Shown: positions 1 to 9,667 of the stretch, piece by piece
Layout: each line of letters starts with the position of its first letter
Position numbering within the stretch: position 1 is the first letter of the stretch
Origin: Citrobacter amalonaticus
Lineage (GTDB): Bacteria > Pseudomonadota > Gammaproteobacteria > Enterobacterales > Enterobacteriaceae
Direction: 5' to 3'
Assembly: GCF_018323885.1 (NCBI RefSeq)
Contig: NZ_AP024585.1
Span: 4,216,001 to 4,280,000 of the forward strand
DNA: 64,000 bases
Made by a program: the position numbers and the translations under genes
The notes under the pieces: generated by a model
What the model saw: the letters and a program-made list of their open reading frames with translations, nothing else
Database searches by the model: none
What the model was told of the DNA's origin: nothing

Positions 1-1302
1 GAAACGTTCGCCCTGATGACGCCGCGAATGGTGCTCACGCTCGGTCTTAGCGGCATTGTGGCGGCCATCGTTGCCTGCTGGATTAAAATCAAACCGACCA
101 CGCCTGTCCTGCGCAGCGTGCTGTATCGCGCTGCCAACGTGCTGGTATCCGTGTTATTGATCGTGCTGGTGGCGGCCTTTTTCTATAAAGATTACGCCTC
201 ACTGTTTCGCAACAATAAAGAACTGGTCAAAGCTCTCAGCCCGTCTAACGGCATTGTCGCCAGCTGGTCATGGTACTCCCATCAGCGCCTCGCGCACCTG
301 CCGCTGGTACGCATCGGGGAAGACGCCCATCGTAATCCGGTGATGCAGCAAGAGAAGCGCAAAAATCTGACTATCCTGATCGTCGGTGAAACCTCACGTG
401 GCGAAAACTACTCGCTCGGCGGCTACTCCCGCGAAACCAATCCGCTATTGGCAAAAGATAATGTGGTTTACTTCCCGCGCACCACGTCGTGTGGTACCGC
501 CACGGCGGTCTCTGTACCATGCATGTTCTCTAACATGCCGCGTAAGCATTACGACGAAGAGCTGGCGCAGCATCAGGAAGGGATGCTCGATATTATCCAG
601 CGCGCGGGCGTTAACGTACTGTGGAACGACAACGATGGCGGCTGTAAAGGCGCCTGCGACCGCGTGCCGCATCAGAATATGACGGCGTTAAACCTGAAAG
701 GGGAATGCATCGACGGCGAATGCTATGACGAGGTTCTGTTCCACGGTCTGGAAGAGTACATCAACAACCTGCAAGGTGACGGGGTGATTGTACTGCATAC
801 CATCGGCAGCCACGGCCCGACCTACTACAACCGCTACCCGCCGCAGTTCAGGAAATTTACCCCAACCTGCGATACCAATGAAATCCAGACCTGTTCACAG
901 GAACAATTAGTGAACACGTACGATAATACCGTGCTGTATGTCGACTATATTGTTGATAAAACAATTAATCTTCTGAAAGCGCATCAGGATAAATTTACCA
1001 CCAGCCTGGTGTATCTTTCCGACCACGGCGAGTCGCTGGGTGAAAACGGCGTTTATCTGCACGGCCTGCCGTATGCCATTGCGCCAGACTCCCAGAAGCA
1101 TGTGCCGATGCTGCTGTGGCTGTCAGAGGATTATCAGCAGCGCTATCAGGTTGATGCCAGTTGCCTGCAAAAACAGGCGCGTACTCAGGATTACTCGCAG
1201 GACAATCTTTTCTCGACCATGCTGGGACTGACCGGCGTACAGACCACGCAATATCAGGCCGCAGATGATATTCTGCAGCCCTGCAGGAGAACCACGCAAT
1301 GA
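1..1302 (+). CDS. eptA: Lipid A phosphoethanolamine transferase EptA (PmrC), 5' end outside window
   Basis: Inner-membrane enzyme that moves phosphoethanolamine from phosphatidylethanolamine to lipid A phosphates, lowering outer-membrane charge and giving polymyxin resistance. The reading frame is open from base 1, so 433 residues are visible against about 547 in E. coli; the first transmembrane helices are missing. What remains shows the last membrane segments (about residues 10-65), then the periplasmic sulfatase-like domain with the nucleophile region [10 protein letters not shown], paired cysteines ([23 protein letters not shown]) and the metal-ligand motif [11 protein letters not shown] followed by HG. 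The stop overlaps the basR start by four bases (ATGA), so the genes are translationally coupled as in the PmrCAB operon. Any internal ATG near base 16 is only a Met inside the truncated gene. Confidence 0.96.
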   Translation, partial: ETFALMTPRMVLTLGLSGIVAAIVACWIKIKPTTPVLRSVLYRAANVLVSVLLIVLVAAFFYKDYASLFRNNKELVKALSPSNGIVASWSWYSHQRLAHLPLVRIGEDAHRNPVMQQEKRKNLTILIVGETSRGENYSLGGYSRETNPLLAKDNVVYFPRTTSCGTATAVSVPCMFSNMPRKHYDEELAQHQEGMLDIIQRAGVNVLWNDNDGGCKGACDRVPHQNMTALNLKGECIDGECYDEVLFHGLEEYINNLQGDGVIVLHTIGSHGPTYYNRYPPQFRKFTPTCDTNEIQTCSQEQLVNTYDNTVLYVDYIVDKTINLLKAHQDKFTTSLVYLSDHGESLGENGVYLHGLPYAIAPDSQKHVPMLLWLSEDYQQRYQVDASCLQKQARTQDYSQDNLFSTMLGLTGVQTTQYQAADDILQPCRRTTQ

Positions 1303-1973
1303 AAATACTGATTGTTGAAGACGATACGCTGCTTTTGCAGGGCCTGATTCTGGCGGCACAAACCGAAGGGTACGCCTGCGATGGCGTGTCGACCGCCCGT
1401 GCGGCTGAGCAATGTCTGGAAACCGGTCATTACAGTCTGGTGGTGCTGGACCTCGGCCTGCCTGACGAAGATGGCCTGCATTTCCTTGCTCGCATCCGGC
1501 AGAAAAAATATACCCTGCCGGTGCTGATCCTTACTGCGCGGGACACGCTCGGCGATAAGATTTCCGGGCTGGACGTCGGGGCCGACGATTATCTGGTGAA
1601 ACCTTTCGCGCTGGAAGAGCTGCACGCCCGAATCCGCGCGCTGCTGCGTCGTCACAATAACCAGGGCGAGAGTGAACTGGTCGTCGGCAACCTGACGCTG
1701 AACATGGGCCGTCGACAGGTGTGGAAAGAGGGAGAGGAGTTAATTCTTACCCCTAAAGAGTACGCGTTGCTGTCGCGTCTGATGCTGAAATCGGGAAGCC
1801 CGGTGCACCGGGAAATTCTCTATAACGACATCTATAACTGGGATAACGAACCGTCCACCAATACCCTGGAAGTGCATATCCATAACCTGCGCGATAAAGT
1901 GGGCAAATCCCGTATTCGTACCGTGCGCGGCTTTGGCTACATGCTGGTGGCGACCGCGACTGAGGAAAGCTAA
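1299..1973 (+). CDS. basR: Response regulator BasR (PmrA)
   Basis: OmpR/PhoB-type response regulator of the BasSR (PmrAB) system, activated by Fe3+, Al3+ and mild acid and, in Salmonella, through PmrD. The receiver domain covers residues 1-115 with acidic pocket EDD (7-9), phospho-acceptor D51 in [13 protein letters not shown]79 and K101 in the LVKPF motif. A winged-helix DNA-binding domain occupies about 125-220 ([13 protein letters not shown], ending in [10 protein letters not shown]). At 224 residues it is close to the E. coli length of 222. It begins inside the eptA stop and ends directly before basS, forming one transcription unit. It would act on the PmrA box near 3189-3205. Confidence 0.97.
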   Translation: MKILIVEDDTLLLQGLILAAQTEGYACDGVSTARAAEQCLETGHYSLVVLDLGLPDEDGLHFLARIRQKKYTLPVLILTARDTLGDKISGLDVGADDYLVKPFALEELHARIRALLRRHNNQGESELVVGNLTLNMGRRQVWKEGEELILTPKEYALLSRLMLKSGSPVHREILYNDIYNWDNEPSTNTLEVHIHNLRDKVGKSRIRTVRGFGYMLVATATEES

Positions 1974-3059
1974 TTGAATCTGAAGCGTTTTCTACGCCAG
2001 CCCATGACCCTGCGTCGGCGGCTGATGATCACCATCGGCATGATTTTGCTGGTTTTCCAGCTCATTAGCACCTTCTGGCTCTGGCATGAAAGCACTGAGC
2101 AGATCCAGCTGTTTGAACAGGCGCTGCGGGATAACCGCAATAACGATCGCCACATCATGCATGAAATCCGCGAGGCGGTCGCCAGTCTGATCGTCCCCAG
2201 CCTGTTTATGGTGGGGTTAACGCTGTTCATCTGCTATCAGGCCGTTCGCCGCATTACCCGTCCGCTCGCCAACCTGCAACACGAATTAGAAACCCGCACG
2301 GCGGATAATCTCTCCCCTATCGACATTCACAGCTCAACGGTCGAAATTGAAGCGGTCGTTTCGGCGCTCAACCAGTTGGTCAATCGACTGACCACGACCA
2401 TCGAAAACGAGCGTCTGTTTACCGCCGACGTGGCGCACGAACTGCGAACACCGCTATCGGGCGTCCGTTTGCATCTGGAACTGCTGTCAAAAGCGCATCA
2501 CGTGGATGTCGCGCCGCTGCTGGGTCGTCTTGATCAAATGATGGACAGCGTCTCGCAGCTTTTACAACTCGCCCGCGTGGGTCAGTCTTTTTCATCGGGA
2601 AATTATCAGCATGTCAGATTGCTGGAAGATGTGATCCTGCCGTCTTACGATGAGCTGAGCACGATGCTGGAACAGCGCGAACAGACACTCCTGCTGCCTG
2701 ACAGTCAGGACGATGCGGCTGTTCAGGGCGACGCGACGCTGCTGCGGATGCTGCTGCGTAATCTGGTCGAAAATGCCCATCGCTACAGTCCGGAAGGCAC
2801 CACCATCGCCATTACGCTGAACGTTGATGACGAAGCAACAATGACAATGGCGGTAGAAGATGAAGGACCGGGGATCGATGAAAGCAAGTGCGGCGAACTC
2901 AGCAAAGCCTTCGTCCGCATGGACAGCCGTTACGGTGGAATCGGTCTGGGGTTAAGCATCGTCAGCCGCATTACGCAGCTGCACCACGGGCAGTTTTTCC
3001 TGCAAAATCGCAGTGGAACCACCGGAACCCGCGCCTCGGTGCTGTTGAAGAAGGTTTAG
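1974..3059 (+). CDS. basS: Sensor histidine kinase BasS (PmrB)
   Basis: Membrane sensor kinase partner of BasR. The start is a TTG immediately after the basR stop (TAA TTG); no better ATG fits the family's N-terminus. Two transmembrane helices (about 20-40 and 70-92) flank a short periplasmic loop of about 30 residues that holds the acidic, metal-sensing stretch. A HAMP segment follows, then the H-box FTADVAHELRTPLSG with phospho-histidine H155 (read from the codon at 2436), the N-box NLVENAHRYSPEG and G-boxes EDEGPGIDE and GGIGLGLSIV. It has 361 residues against 363 in E. coli. Its last bases overlap the 3' end of pmrR on the other strand. Confidence 0.96.
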   Translation: MNLKRFLRQPMTLRRRLMITIGMILLVFQLISTFWLWHESTEQIQLFEQALRDNRNNDRHIMHEIREAVASLIVPSLFMVGLTLFICYQAVRRITRPLANLQHELETRTADNLSPIDIHSSTVEIEAVVSALNQLVNRLTTTIENERLFTADVAHELRTPLSGVRLHLELLSKAHHVDVAPLLGRLDQMMDSVSQLLQLARVGQSFSSGNYQHVRLLEDVILPSYDELSTMLEQREQTLLLPDSQDDAAVQGDATLLRMLLRNLVENAHRYSPEGTTIAITLNVDDEATMTMAVEDEGPGIDESKCGELSKAFVRMDSRYGGIGLGLSIVSRITQLHHGQFFLQNRSGTTGTRASVLLKKV

Positions 3060-3145
3060 TAGGTTGAGACCCAAATGTACAGGAAGCTACTGACAATCAG
3101 TACGCTGAATACGGTCGTTACACTTTCATAAATACGCTGTTTCAT
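3056..3145 (-). CDS. pmrR: Small membrane peptide PmrR (29 aa)
   Basis: A 29-codon reading frame with a strong ribosome site (GGAGGAG, 3151-3157 region) encodes MKQRIYESVTTVFSVL, then a hydrophobic stretch ending in YIWVSTY. The whole peptide matches my memory of Salmonella PmrR, the PmrA-induced inner-membrane peptide that binds and inhibits LpxT, so that lipid A 1-phosphate stays available for EptA. It has one predicted membrane helix. The gene is convergent with basS, sharing four bases at the 3' ends, and lies between basS and proP. It is too short for ordinary gene callers. A PmrA-box-like direct repeat lies about 45 bases upstream. Confidence 0.9.
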   Translation of the reverse strand: MKQRIYESVTTVFSVLIVSSFLYIWVSTY

Positions 3146-3188
3146 CACACTCTCCTCCAGGGTATGGAAGAGAGTGTGCCAGTCAGAG

Positions 3189-3205
3189 ATTAAGCAAACC
3201 TTAAT
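3189..3205 (-). promoter_or_regulatory. PmrA-box-like direct repeat upstream of pmrR
   Basis: On the minus strand the sequence reads ATTAAG-N5-CTTAAT, close to the PmrA (BasR) half-site pair YTTAAK-N5-YTTAAK with one weak position in the first half. It lies between the pmrR start and the end of proP, correctly placed for a pmrR promoter. The -10 element (CATACC?) is not clear. Binding is inferred from the motif and from known PmrA control of pmrR. Confidence 0.65.
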
Positions 3206-4708
3206 TTACTCGTCAATTCGCGGATGCTGCTGCACCAGGCGCGTACGCTTCGCCTGCAGGTCCGCAATCTCCTGATCGATATCCTCAATTTTCTGCTCGA
3301 TATTATCGTAGTGTTCACCGAGAATTTCTTTCGCTTCCTGAATATCCGAGGCGGCGGGCGTTGCCCCTTTCAGCGGCTGATTCGCGGTCTCTTTCATGGT
3401 GATACCGGTAATGAAACCAATCACCGCAATCACCATCAGGTAGTAAGCAGGCATCATCAGATTCTGCGAGCTTTCCACCAGCCAGGCCGCCAGCGTTGGC
3501 GTCAGACCGGCAATCAGTACCGAAATATTAAATGCCGCCGCCAGCGCACTGTAACGAATATGTGTCGGGAACATGGCTGGCAATGAAGACGCCATGACCC
3601 CGGTGAAGCAGTTGAGGATCACCGCCAGCATCAGCAGACCGGCAAAAATCAGGCCGATAATATTACTGTTAATCAGAATAAAGGCCGGGATTGCCAGCGC
3701 AAACAGCGCGATGCTACCCATGATCACGAATGGACGACGACCAAAACGGTCACTCAGTAGTCCCATCACCGGCTGGACAAACAGCATCCCGATCATAATG
3801 GCGATGATAATCAGCACGCCGTGATCTTCAGAGTAATGCAGGTTATGCGACAGATAGCTCGGCATATAGGTCAACAGCATGTAGTAGGTGACGTTGGTAG
3901 CAATCACCAGGCCAATACAGGCCAACAGGCTGCGCCAGTGCTTAGTGGCGATCTCTTTAAAGGACACTTTTGGTCCGTCCTGCAAGCCTTCCCGGTCGCC
4001 CTGTTCCAGCTTATCGACGTGCTGCTGGAACGCCGGGGTCTCTTCCAGCGCATGACGCAGATAGAGTCCGATAATCCCTAACGGCAGGGCGATAAAGAAC
4101 GGAATACGCCAGCCCCATTCAAGGAAGTTCTCTTCTCCGACCACCGTCGAGATCAGGACGACCACACCCGCCCCCAGCACGAACCCGGCAATGGAGCCGA
4201 AGTCCAGCCAGCTTCCCATAAAGCCGCGTTTACGGTCCGGGGAATATTCGGCCACAAAAATAGACGCGCCGGTGTACTCACCGCCGACGGAGAAGCCCTG
4301 CGCCATCTTACACAGCAGCAGCAGGATGGGTGCCCAAATGCCTATCGAGGCGTAGGACGGTATCAGACCGATACAGAAGGTACTGATCGACATAATCACG
4401 ATGGTGATGGCAAGAATCTTCTGGCGACCATATTTATCGCCGAGCATACCGAAGAACAAACCACCGAGCGGACGAATCAGAAAGGGAACAGAGAAAGTAG
4501 CAAGGGCGGCAATCATCTGCACGCTGGGGTCAGCCCCCGGGAAGAACACTTTACCTAATGCGTAAGCAACAAAACCATAAACCCCAAAATCAAACCACTC
4601 CATCGCATTACCCAACGAAGCAGCGGTAATCGCCTTTCGCAATTTACCGTCATCGATAATCGTGACATCACGAAGCGTAATCGGTTTTACTTTTTTCCTT
4701 TTCAGCAT
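3206..4708 (-). CDS. proP: Osmosensory proline/betaine:H+ symporter ProP
   Basis: Major-facilitator transporter that senses medium osmolality and imports proline, glycine betaine, ectoine and related osmolytes with protons. Exactly 500 residues, the E. coli length. Twelve membrane segments are evident; the MFS loop motif appears as GMLGDKYGRQKILA after TM2 and DRFGRRPF in the second half. The cytoplasmic C-terminus (about 450-500) is the heptad-rich acidic/basic stretch EQKIEDIDQEIADLQAKR that forms the antiparallel coiled coil tuning osmotic set-point. The gene is monocistronic and divergent from kdgT; upstream lies a perfect CRP site. The stop codon abuts the PmrA-like box of pmrR. Confidence 0.97.
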   Translation of the reverse strand: MLKRKKVKPITLRDVTIIDDGKLRKAITAASLGNAMEWFDFGVYGFVAYALGKVFFPGADPSVQMIAALATFSVPFLIRPLGGLFFGMLGDKYGRQKILAITIVIMSISTFCIGLIPSYASIGIWAPILLLLCKMAQGFSVGGEYTGASIFVAEYSPDRKRGFMGSWLDFGSIAGFVLGAGVVVLISTVVGEENFLEWGWRIPFFIALPLGIIGLYLRHALEETPAFQQHVDKLEQGDREGLQDGPKVSFKEIATKHWRSLLACIGLVIATNVTYYMLLTYMPSYLSHNLHYSEDHGVLIIIAIMIGMLFVQPVMGLLSDRFGRRPFVIMGSIALFALAIPAFILINSNIIGLIFAGLLMLAVILNCFTGVMASSLPAMFPTHIRYSALAAAFNISVLIAGLTPTLAAWLVESSQNLMMPAYYLMVIAVIGFITGITMKETANQPLKGATPAASDIQEAKEILGEHYDNIEQKIEDIDQEIADLQAKRTRLVQQHPRIDE

Positions 4709-5409
4709 AGCTGTCCTCGTAGACTAAGCCCTGTCTCGCGGCATATCGACTGCACTGGCGCACTGGGCGCAACGTCACCGTCGAGCGCGGGGTTGCTCAG
4801 ACGCAACTCCTGTAACAAGCGTAGCAGGTTTACTTACACGGACTGGTTAAGGTCTGTACAACCGAACCTGTTGACGCCTGATTTGGGCGGTTAATGAGCT
4901 ATCTACCCTACCAGTGTTTAAAATTGTGATCAACTTCACATATATGTTTAGGTTTCGTCAACGGAGGTAAATAAGGTGATCCTGAGTCTCTTTTTTTAAA
5001 GCACAGAGTTGTTCTTTTTTACGTTTTCGACCTCTATTTTGTTGTGCTTGCTTCATAAAAAGTCACTGCAGTTATTATTATTCTGCCAGGCAATTCCCTC
5101 TCATTTTTCACAACTTCTTTACGGTAATTTTAAATATTCAGATCGCGCGGGAATGTTTACATTGATTATGTGACAAAGATAACTAAAACATCGTTTCGTT
5201 TTGATTGAATCAACATTCCAATGAATGCAAGATAATAGTCGTTGCAATACCACCGGGAAGCGAAAAACGCCGATACACGGTGCAATCGCTACGTAGAACA
5301 TAAAGAGAATGTAGGTTTCCCTGCCTTCTTTTCAGATACAACCTTCTGAATTTTAATATTTTTTTGCCACCTTACCCGTATGTTCCACGGGCAAGAAGTG
5401 AGGACATTT
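4709..5409. other. proP-kdgT divergent intergenic region (about 700 bp)
   Basis: No convincing gene; the open frames here are short and lack family features. The proP-proximal part holds the CRP palindrome at 4925-4940. The kdgT-proximal part is AT-rich and contains a weak KdgR-like sequence, AAAACATCGTTTCG, around 5185-5198, which I would not call without a matrix scan. Confidence 0.6.
4925..4940. promoter_or_regulatory. Perfect CRP-binding palindrome upstream of proP
   Basis: TGTGATCAACTTCACA matches both half-sites of the CRP consensus TGTGA-N6-TCACA exactly. In E. coli CRP binds near the proP P1 promoter and represses it; the position about 220 bases upstream of proP fits that arrangement. 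It could also serve the divergent kdgT side, though it is about 480 bases from that start. Confidence 0.8.
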
Positions 5410-6408
5410 ATGAGAATTAAAGCCACCATTGAACGCATCCCTGGTGGGATGATGTTGATTCCATTGCTGCTGGGTGCGGTTGTAAATACCCTGGCACCGA
5501 ATACCGGTGCTTATTTTGGTTCCTTTACAAAAGGCATGATTACCGGCACGGTACCGATTCTTGCTGTGTGGTTCTTCTGTATTGGTGCATCAATTGATTT
5601 ACGCGCAACCGGTACGGTTCTGCGTAAATCCGGCACGCTGGTCATTACCAAAATTGCCGTAGCGTGGGTAGTGGCAATGATTGCCGCCTCGTTTATTCCG
5701 GATACCGGTATTCAGACCGGTTTCTTTGCCGGTCTTTCCGTACTGGCGATTGTTTCCGCGATGGATATGACCAACGGCGGTCTGTATGCCAGCCTGATGA
5801 ACCAGTACGGTACGAAAGAAGAGTCCGGCGCGTTCGTTCTGATGTCGCTGGAATCCGGTCCGCTGATGACAATGGTGATTCTGGGCGCTGCGGGTCTGGG
5901 CTCCTTTGAACCGCATCACTTTATCGGCGCAGTACTGCCGTTCCTGATCGGCTTCACGCTGGGCAACCTTGACCACGATCTGCGTGCGTTCTTCAGCAAA
6001 GCAACGCCGGTACTGATTCCGTTCTTCGGTTTTGCGCTGGGTAACACCATTAACCTGGGTGTGATTGTTGATACCGGTCTGTTGGGCATCCTGCTGGGTG
6101 TGGCGGTCATTGTCATCACCGGTATTCCACTGATTATTGCGGACCGTGTGATCGGTGGTGGTAATGGTACTGCAGGTGTCGCGGCGTCCTCTGCGGCAGG
6201 TGCCGCCGTTGCCAACCCGGTGATCATCGCGCAAATCAACCCGGCGTTTGAACCGGTTGCCGCCTCCGCGACGGCGCTGGTCGCTGCCAGCGTAGTGGTC
6301 ACGGCGATTCTGGTGCCGATTATTACCGCGCTCTACGCCAAACGCTTCGCCAGGCTACCGGCTCCTGCTGGTGTGGAAGAAACGACAGCGGAATCCGCAC
6401 ACCACTAA
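5410..6408 (+). CDS. kdgT: 2-keto-3-deoxygluconate:H+ symporter (KdgT family)
   Basis: Inner-membrane permease importing 2-keto-3-deoxygluconate, an intermediate of pectin and hexuronate breakdown. The start at 5410 is chosen because GAGGA precedes it by about seven bases and the protein then begins [15 protein letters not shown] as in the family; an upstream in-frame start at 5380 has no such site. About ten hydrophobic helices are visible, with characteristic stretches [25 protein letters not shown] and [18 protein letters not shown]. It has 332 residues, near the E. coli length of 327. The gene is alone, divergent from proP and convergent with yjcZ. In E. coli kdgT lies elsewhere in the chromosome, so this location is distinct. 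No kduI, kdgK or other pectin gene is nearby. Confidence 0.93.
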   Translation: MRIKATIERIPGGMMLIPLLLGAVVNTLAPNTGAYFGSFTKGMITGTVPILAVWFFCIGASIDLRATGTVLRKSGTLVITKIAVAWVVAMIAASFIPDTGIQTGFFAGLSVLAIVSAMDMTNGGLYASLMNQYGTKEESGAFVLMSLESGPLMTMVILGAAGLGSFEPHHFIGAVLPFLIGFTLGNLDHDLRAFFSKATPVLIPFFGFALGNTINLGVIVDTGLLGILLGVAVIVITGIPLIIADRVIGGGNGTAGVAASSAAGAAVANPVIIAQINPAFEPVAASATALVAASVVVTAILVPIITALYAKRFARLPAPAGVEETTAESAHH

Positions 6409-6415
6409 TCATCAG

Positions 6416-6446
6416 CCCTCTCCTCTCAAAACCTGAGGGGAGAGGG
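6416..6446. terminator. Hairpin between convergent kdgT and yjcZ
   Basis: An imperfect inverted repeat (CCCTCTCCTCTCA ... TGAGGGGAGAGGG) sits just after the kdgT stop and overlaps the last codons of yjcZ on the other strand. It lacks a good T-run on either side. Termination in both directions is inferred from position. Confidence 0.5.
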
Positions 6447-7316
6447 TGGAAACACCTCTTCAACCATCGCATCCACCAGTCGCTTTGCCGAACAGAGTCG
6501 CGGCATACCCAACGCAACCGGCTGCCAGCGCTGCGTCACAGACCAGCACACCGGATGTTTATCCGCCTCACACCAATCTCCCAACCAGCTCAGCATGTCG
6601 CTGTACTCACCTGAACCGGCGGTCGCGGTGGTACTCAACCACTGATGATAATAGTGACGCGTCGTCGGTGCGGCATTGATACTGTGGGCCAGATAGTTTG
6701 TCGCCATCGCCCGGAGATTATCTTTCAGCATCGCTGCCACGTCAGGATTCGCCAGACGACAGGCATCGCCAAACGGTCCCCAACGCAACTCTTCGAGCGC
6801 AATAAAACACCGCCCCGGCAGCGACCATCCTTCATACGCCCCCGCCAGCCATCGGGTAAATACCTGTTCACTGTGTTCCCCGGCCTGAACCGTGAGACCA
6901 CGCTGGCTCAGCGCCTTCTCCTTCCAGGCACTGCGCTGGCGAAACCACTCGCTGAGGGTGGTAAGTTGCTGAACCAGTCCTGGGACGGACGGTCCGCGAG
7001 AGAGATCCGTCTGTTGAAGGACCTGAAGTCGCGCAGCGATCCGCGTCAGCGCCAGATGCCCCGGATCGAGCATACCCGCCAGCTTTTCCACCAGCTTCAG
7101 GCGCATCATCAGATGCTCGCTGAACATCCCGGCCATCGCCCACGCCCGCAACTGCGTCTGGGACAGAATCTCCTGCGTCAGGCGCTCGCGAAACTGCTGC
7201 TGTTGCAATGTGCCGTCAGCCCGTTTCGGTTCTTCTCCCTGAACCAGATCGACCATAAACTTCGGGTGGATACACTCCAGCGTCCGTCCGGGGCCTTCCA
7301 GTAACGCGTTTGTCAT
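6426..7316 (-). CDS. yjcZ: YjcZ-like protein, partner gene of crfC
   Basis: A 296-residue soluble protein without signal peptide or membrane helix, rich in Leu, Arg and Trp. It matches E. coli YjcZ in size (about 292) and in position directly downstream of crfC, with the start overlapping the crfC stop by four bases. No catalytic motif is visible. The overlap implies that the two proteins are made together, so a role linked to the CrfC GTPase is a fair inference, but function is not established. Its 3' end overlaps the hairpin shared with kdgT. Confidence 0.88.
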   Translation of the reverse strand: MTNALLEGPGRTLECIHPKFMVDLVQGEEPKRADGTLQQQQFRERLTQEILSQTQLRAWAMAGMFSEHLMMRLKLVEKLAGMLDPGHLALTRIAARLQVLQQTDLSRGPSVPGLVQQLTTLSEWFRQRSAWKEKALSQRGLTVQAGEHSEQVFTRWLAGAYEGWSLPGRCFIALEELRWGPFGDACRLANPDVAAMLKDNLRAMATNYLAHSINAAPTTRHYYHQWLSTTATAGSGEYSDMLSWLGDWCEADKHPVCWSVTQRWQPVALGMPRLCSAKRLVDAMVEEVFPPSPLRF

Positions 7317-9667
7317 GTGTGTTCGGCCACAAAAAGGGTTTGAATGTCGTCACGGAGCAGGCGAGAGTCTTCATAAATCCAGGCGGTGGTGGCAATACTG
7401 TGCTGCAACTGCTGACTCAGACTCTGAACAGCCGATTCATTCTGCTGACGAACCAGCAAACTCTCGCGCAGGCTCTCCTGTAATCCCGCCAGGCACAATG
7501 AGAAATCGGCAAAAAACGTTGCCATACCTGCCGTAACTGAAACATCGACCTGCGCGGCTAAAGCTTTACGAATTTGTTGGCAGAAGTGGCTGACGTACTC
7601 TGCCAGACTCTGGTGCAGCGCATTAATATCAATCAGATAGCGTGTCTTCGCTTCGACATAATCATTCCAGCCCCAGTTCGGCTGATTCAGCCAACGAGAG
7701 AAGGTTTCACGCACCCCACTCACGCGAGGTTCGTCACTTTCGACGCGGTCCTGCTGGGCAATCGCCTCGCTGAATAACTGGCGCGTCGTGAAGTTAAACA
7801 TGGAGGCGTGAAAGGCCGGAAAGCTGATTCGGGGGCGAAATCCCGCATGACTCAACTCCTCTTTCACCCGCATTTCGATAGGGCGCATCGCCTCATTCAG
7901 TGACCGGCTGAGCGTGGCTTCCAGTTGTTCAAAACGCATCGCCAGGTCGCGGCTGATGTTTTCCTGCGCCGCCAGCAGGACGCCCTCACAGGTGGAACGT
8001 AGTTTACTGAGGATCACCTGCGCCTGCGCTTCGTCATGCAGCACCAACACCTCTCCGTCAAGCTCCGCCTGCGGCAGCGGCGACCAGCTATCGCCACACG
8101 ACAATTTCAGGATCTGTTCACGGCTGAAAAAAGTCCCGATGTTGCGCAAGATCGTGGCCTGCTGCTGGTTGAGAAAGTCGTTGGCCGACGTCAGCGCCAG
8201 CCCGACCTCATGGCGGATCTCGTCGCTGACGCTGTCCTGGCTCACTTTCAGTTGCTGCATGTCCGCTTCCAGACGCATGATATTTTGCTGCAGCGTGTCA
8301 AAGGCCACCGTCAGACAGTGATAGCGGAAATCCAGATATTCGCGGGCGCTGTGGGCGTAATTCAGCAATTTATGCGAGGCGGAACGCAGCGCATACAGCG
8401 ACGCATTGGCATAGGCGGCATGAATTAAGGTCTGAATCGGCTGTTCAAACAACGAATCTTCCCACAGCAAATCCGCCGCATGACGCAGGTGTTCGATATC
8501 ATCCAGATCGGCGCTTCGCCAGCGCCGACCGAGCGCGGCTTCAGCAAAGTCCTGTACCCAGCGCTGCTCTTCGTGATCCGGGAGATGACCGTGGTTTGCC
8601 AGCTCATGGCGTGCCCGATTGGCCAGATAACCCCACATCGAGGAGACCGGATAAATCTGCGCCGGGTTAATACAACCCTTCATCAGGGTACCGGAAATCA
8701 ACGCCCTCACCTGTTCTTCATCATCGCTGTTGCGATCTTTCTGGTCGAATTTATTCACCAACGCATACAACGGCACCGATTTTCCTACTGCGGCAATGGC
8801 CTGACGCACCTCTTCATCGGAAATCGATTTCAACTGCGTATAGTCCATCACCGCCAGAACGGCGGAGGCGCGAGCCAGTTGCTCATTGAGCATTTTTTGC
8901 AGATGCGGCTGCCCGGCTTCATTTGGCCCGGGTGTGTCCAGTAACGTCAGTTGACCCGGATAGTTCTCCAGCCCCGCCAGGTGCACAAACTCCACCTCAA
9001 TCACCGGAATATGTTCAATCGCCGCATAGGCAGAAAAGGGAAAATCGACCTCCAGCGCTTTCGACAGGCGCACCAAATCGTTAAGGCTTTTCAGGCAGTG
9101 AAAGATCGGCTGTGCACCAAGATAATGGCGCTCAAACGCTTCCCCTCTTTCGATGCGCTGCATGAGGCCGTTCATGTCTTTATCAATTTCCAGCACCTGC
9201 GTCAGATTCTGCCGATCGCAGGCGCGCATGCTCTCTTGCAGGGTCTTCATCAGCGCATCGATGGGCGCAACGTGGGAAAAATGCAGCACCGGTTCTTTCT
9301 GACCAGGCGTATGGCGAATGAGTGTCGGCAGCGCGGTCATTGGACGGTTGCGATTGGGCAGCACCTCCGTGCCGACAATCGCATTGATCGTCGTCGATTT
9401 TCCCGCTTTCATGGTGCCGACGATCGCCAGCACCATTTCCAGTCGCGAGATTTTTCGCAACTCATTGTTCAGCGTGGCCTGCTGGGCCTCGACACCCCGG
9501 ATACTGAAATGCATGGGCTGAACGTTGAGATCGTCCTCACTTTTTAATGATGAAGTGCTCTCCAGAGTGGCCGTTGGCATTTTTTTTACGGTCTTAAGAT
9601 GCTCTAAAGAGAGCATCAGCAAGCGTTCCGCTTCCTGGCTCAATTCATATATTGTCTGTGTGTACAT
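7313..9667 (-). CDS. crfC: Dynamin-like GTPase CrfC (YjdA), clamp-binding replication fork colocalization factor
   Basis: Large dynamin-superfamily GTPase; in E. coli CrfC binds the DNA polymerase sliding clamp and tethers sister replication forks after initiation. The N-terminal GTPase domain shows Walker A GTMKAGKST (about residue 85), switch threonine in RPMTALPT, DxxG as LLDTPGPNE and the base-specificity motif LVNKFDQKD. The middle and C-terminal parts are long amphipathic helices with many Gln, as expected for stalk and bundle regions. It is 784 residues against about 742 in E. coli; the extra length is spread over variable segments after residue 30 and in the C-terminal half. It starts MYTQTIYELSQEAERLL, matching the family start, and is transcribed with yjcZ. 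Confidence 0.93.
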   Translation of the reverse strand: MYTQTIYELSQEAERLLMLSLEHLKTVKKMPTATLESTSSLKSEDDLNVQPMHFSIRGVEAQQATLNNELRKISRLEMVLAIVGTMKAGKSTTINAIVGTEVLPNRNRPMTALPTLIRHTPGQKEPVLHFSHVAPIDALMKTLQESMRACDRQNLTQVLEIDKDMNGLMQRIERGEAFERHYLGAQPIFHCLKSLNDLVRLSKALEVDFPFSAYAAIEHIPVIEVEFVHLAGLENYPGQLTLLDTPGPNEAGQPHLQKMLNEQLARASAVLAVMDYTQLKSISDEEVRQAIAAVGKSVPLYALVNKFDQKDRNSDDEEQVRALISGTLMKGCINPAQIYPVSSMWGYLANRARHELANHGHLPDHEEQRWVQDFAEAALGRRWRSADLDDIEHLRHAADLLWEDSLFEQPIQTLIHAAYANASLYALRSASHKLLNYAHSAREYLDFRYHCLTVAFDTLQQNIMRLEADMQQLKVSQDSVSDEIRHEVGLALTSANDFLNQQQATILRNIGTFFSREQILKLSCGDSWSPLPQAELDGEVLVLHDEAQAQVILSKLRSTCEGVLLAAQENISRDLAMRFEQLEATLSRSLNEAMRPIEMRVKEELSHAGFRPRISFPAFHASMFNFTTRQLFSEAIAQQDRVESDEPRVSGVRETFSRWLNQPNWGWNDYVEAKTRYLIDINALHQSLAEYVSHFCQQIRKALAAQVDVSVTAGMATFFADFSLCLAGLQESLRESLLVRQQNESAVQSLSQQLQHSIATTAWIYEDSRLLRDDIQTLFVAEHT

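Noticed and set aside
5181..5200. KdgR-like operator upstream of kdgT
   Set aside because: Only a partial match to the palindromic consensus; not strong enough to list as a feature.
5119..5301. 60-residue minus-strand frame between proP and kdgT
   Set aside because: No ribosome site, no family feature, and it lies in a regulatory gap.
5599..6302. Two long minus-strand frames (211 and 128 residues) inside kdgT
   Set aside because: They lie antisense to a clear permease gene, have low-complexity His/Arg/Thr/Asn composition, and have no ribosome sites.
6645..7304. 219-residue plus-strand frame antisense to yjcZ
   Set aside because: Shadow of the real minus-strand gene; Arg/Gln-rich composition typical of antisense translation.
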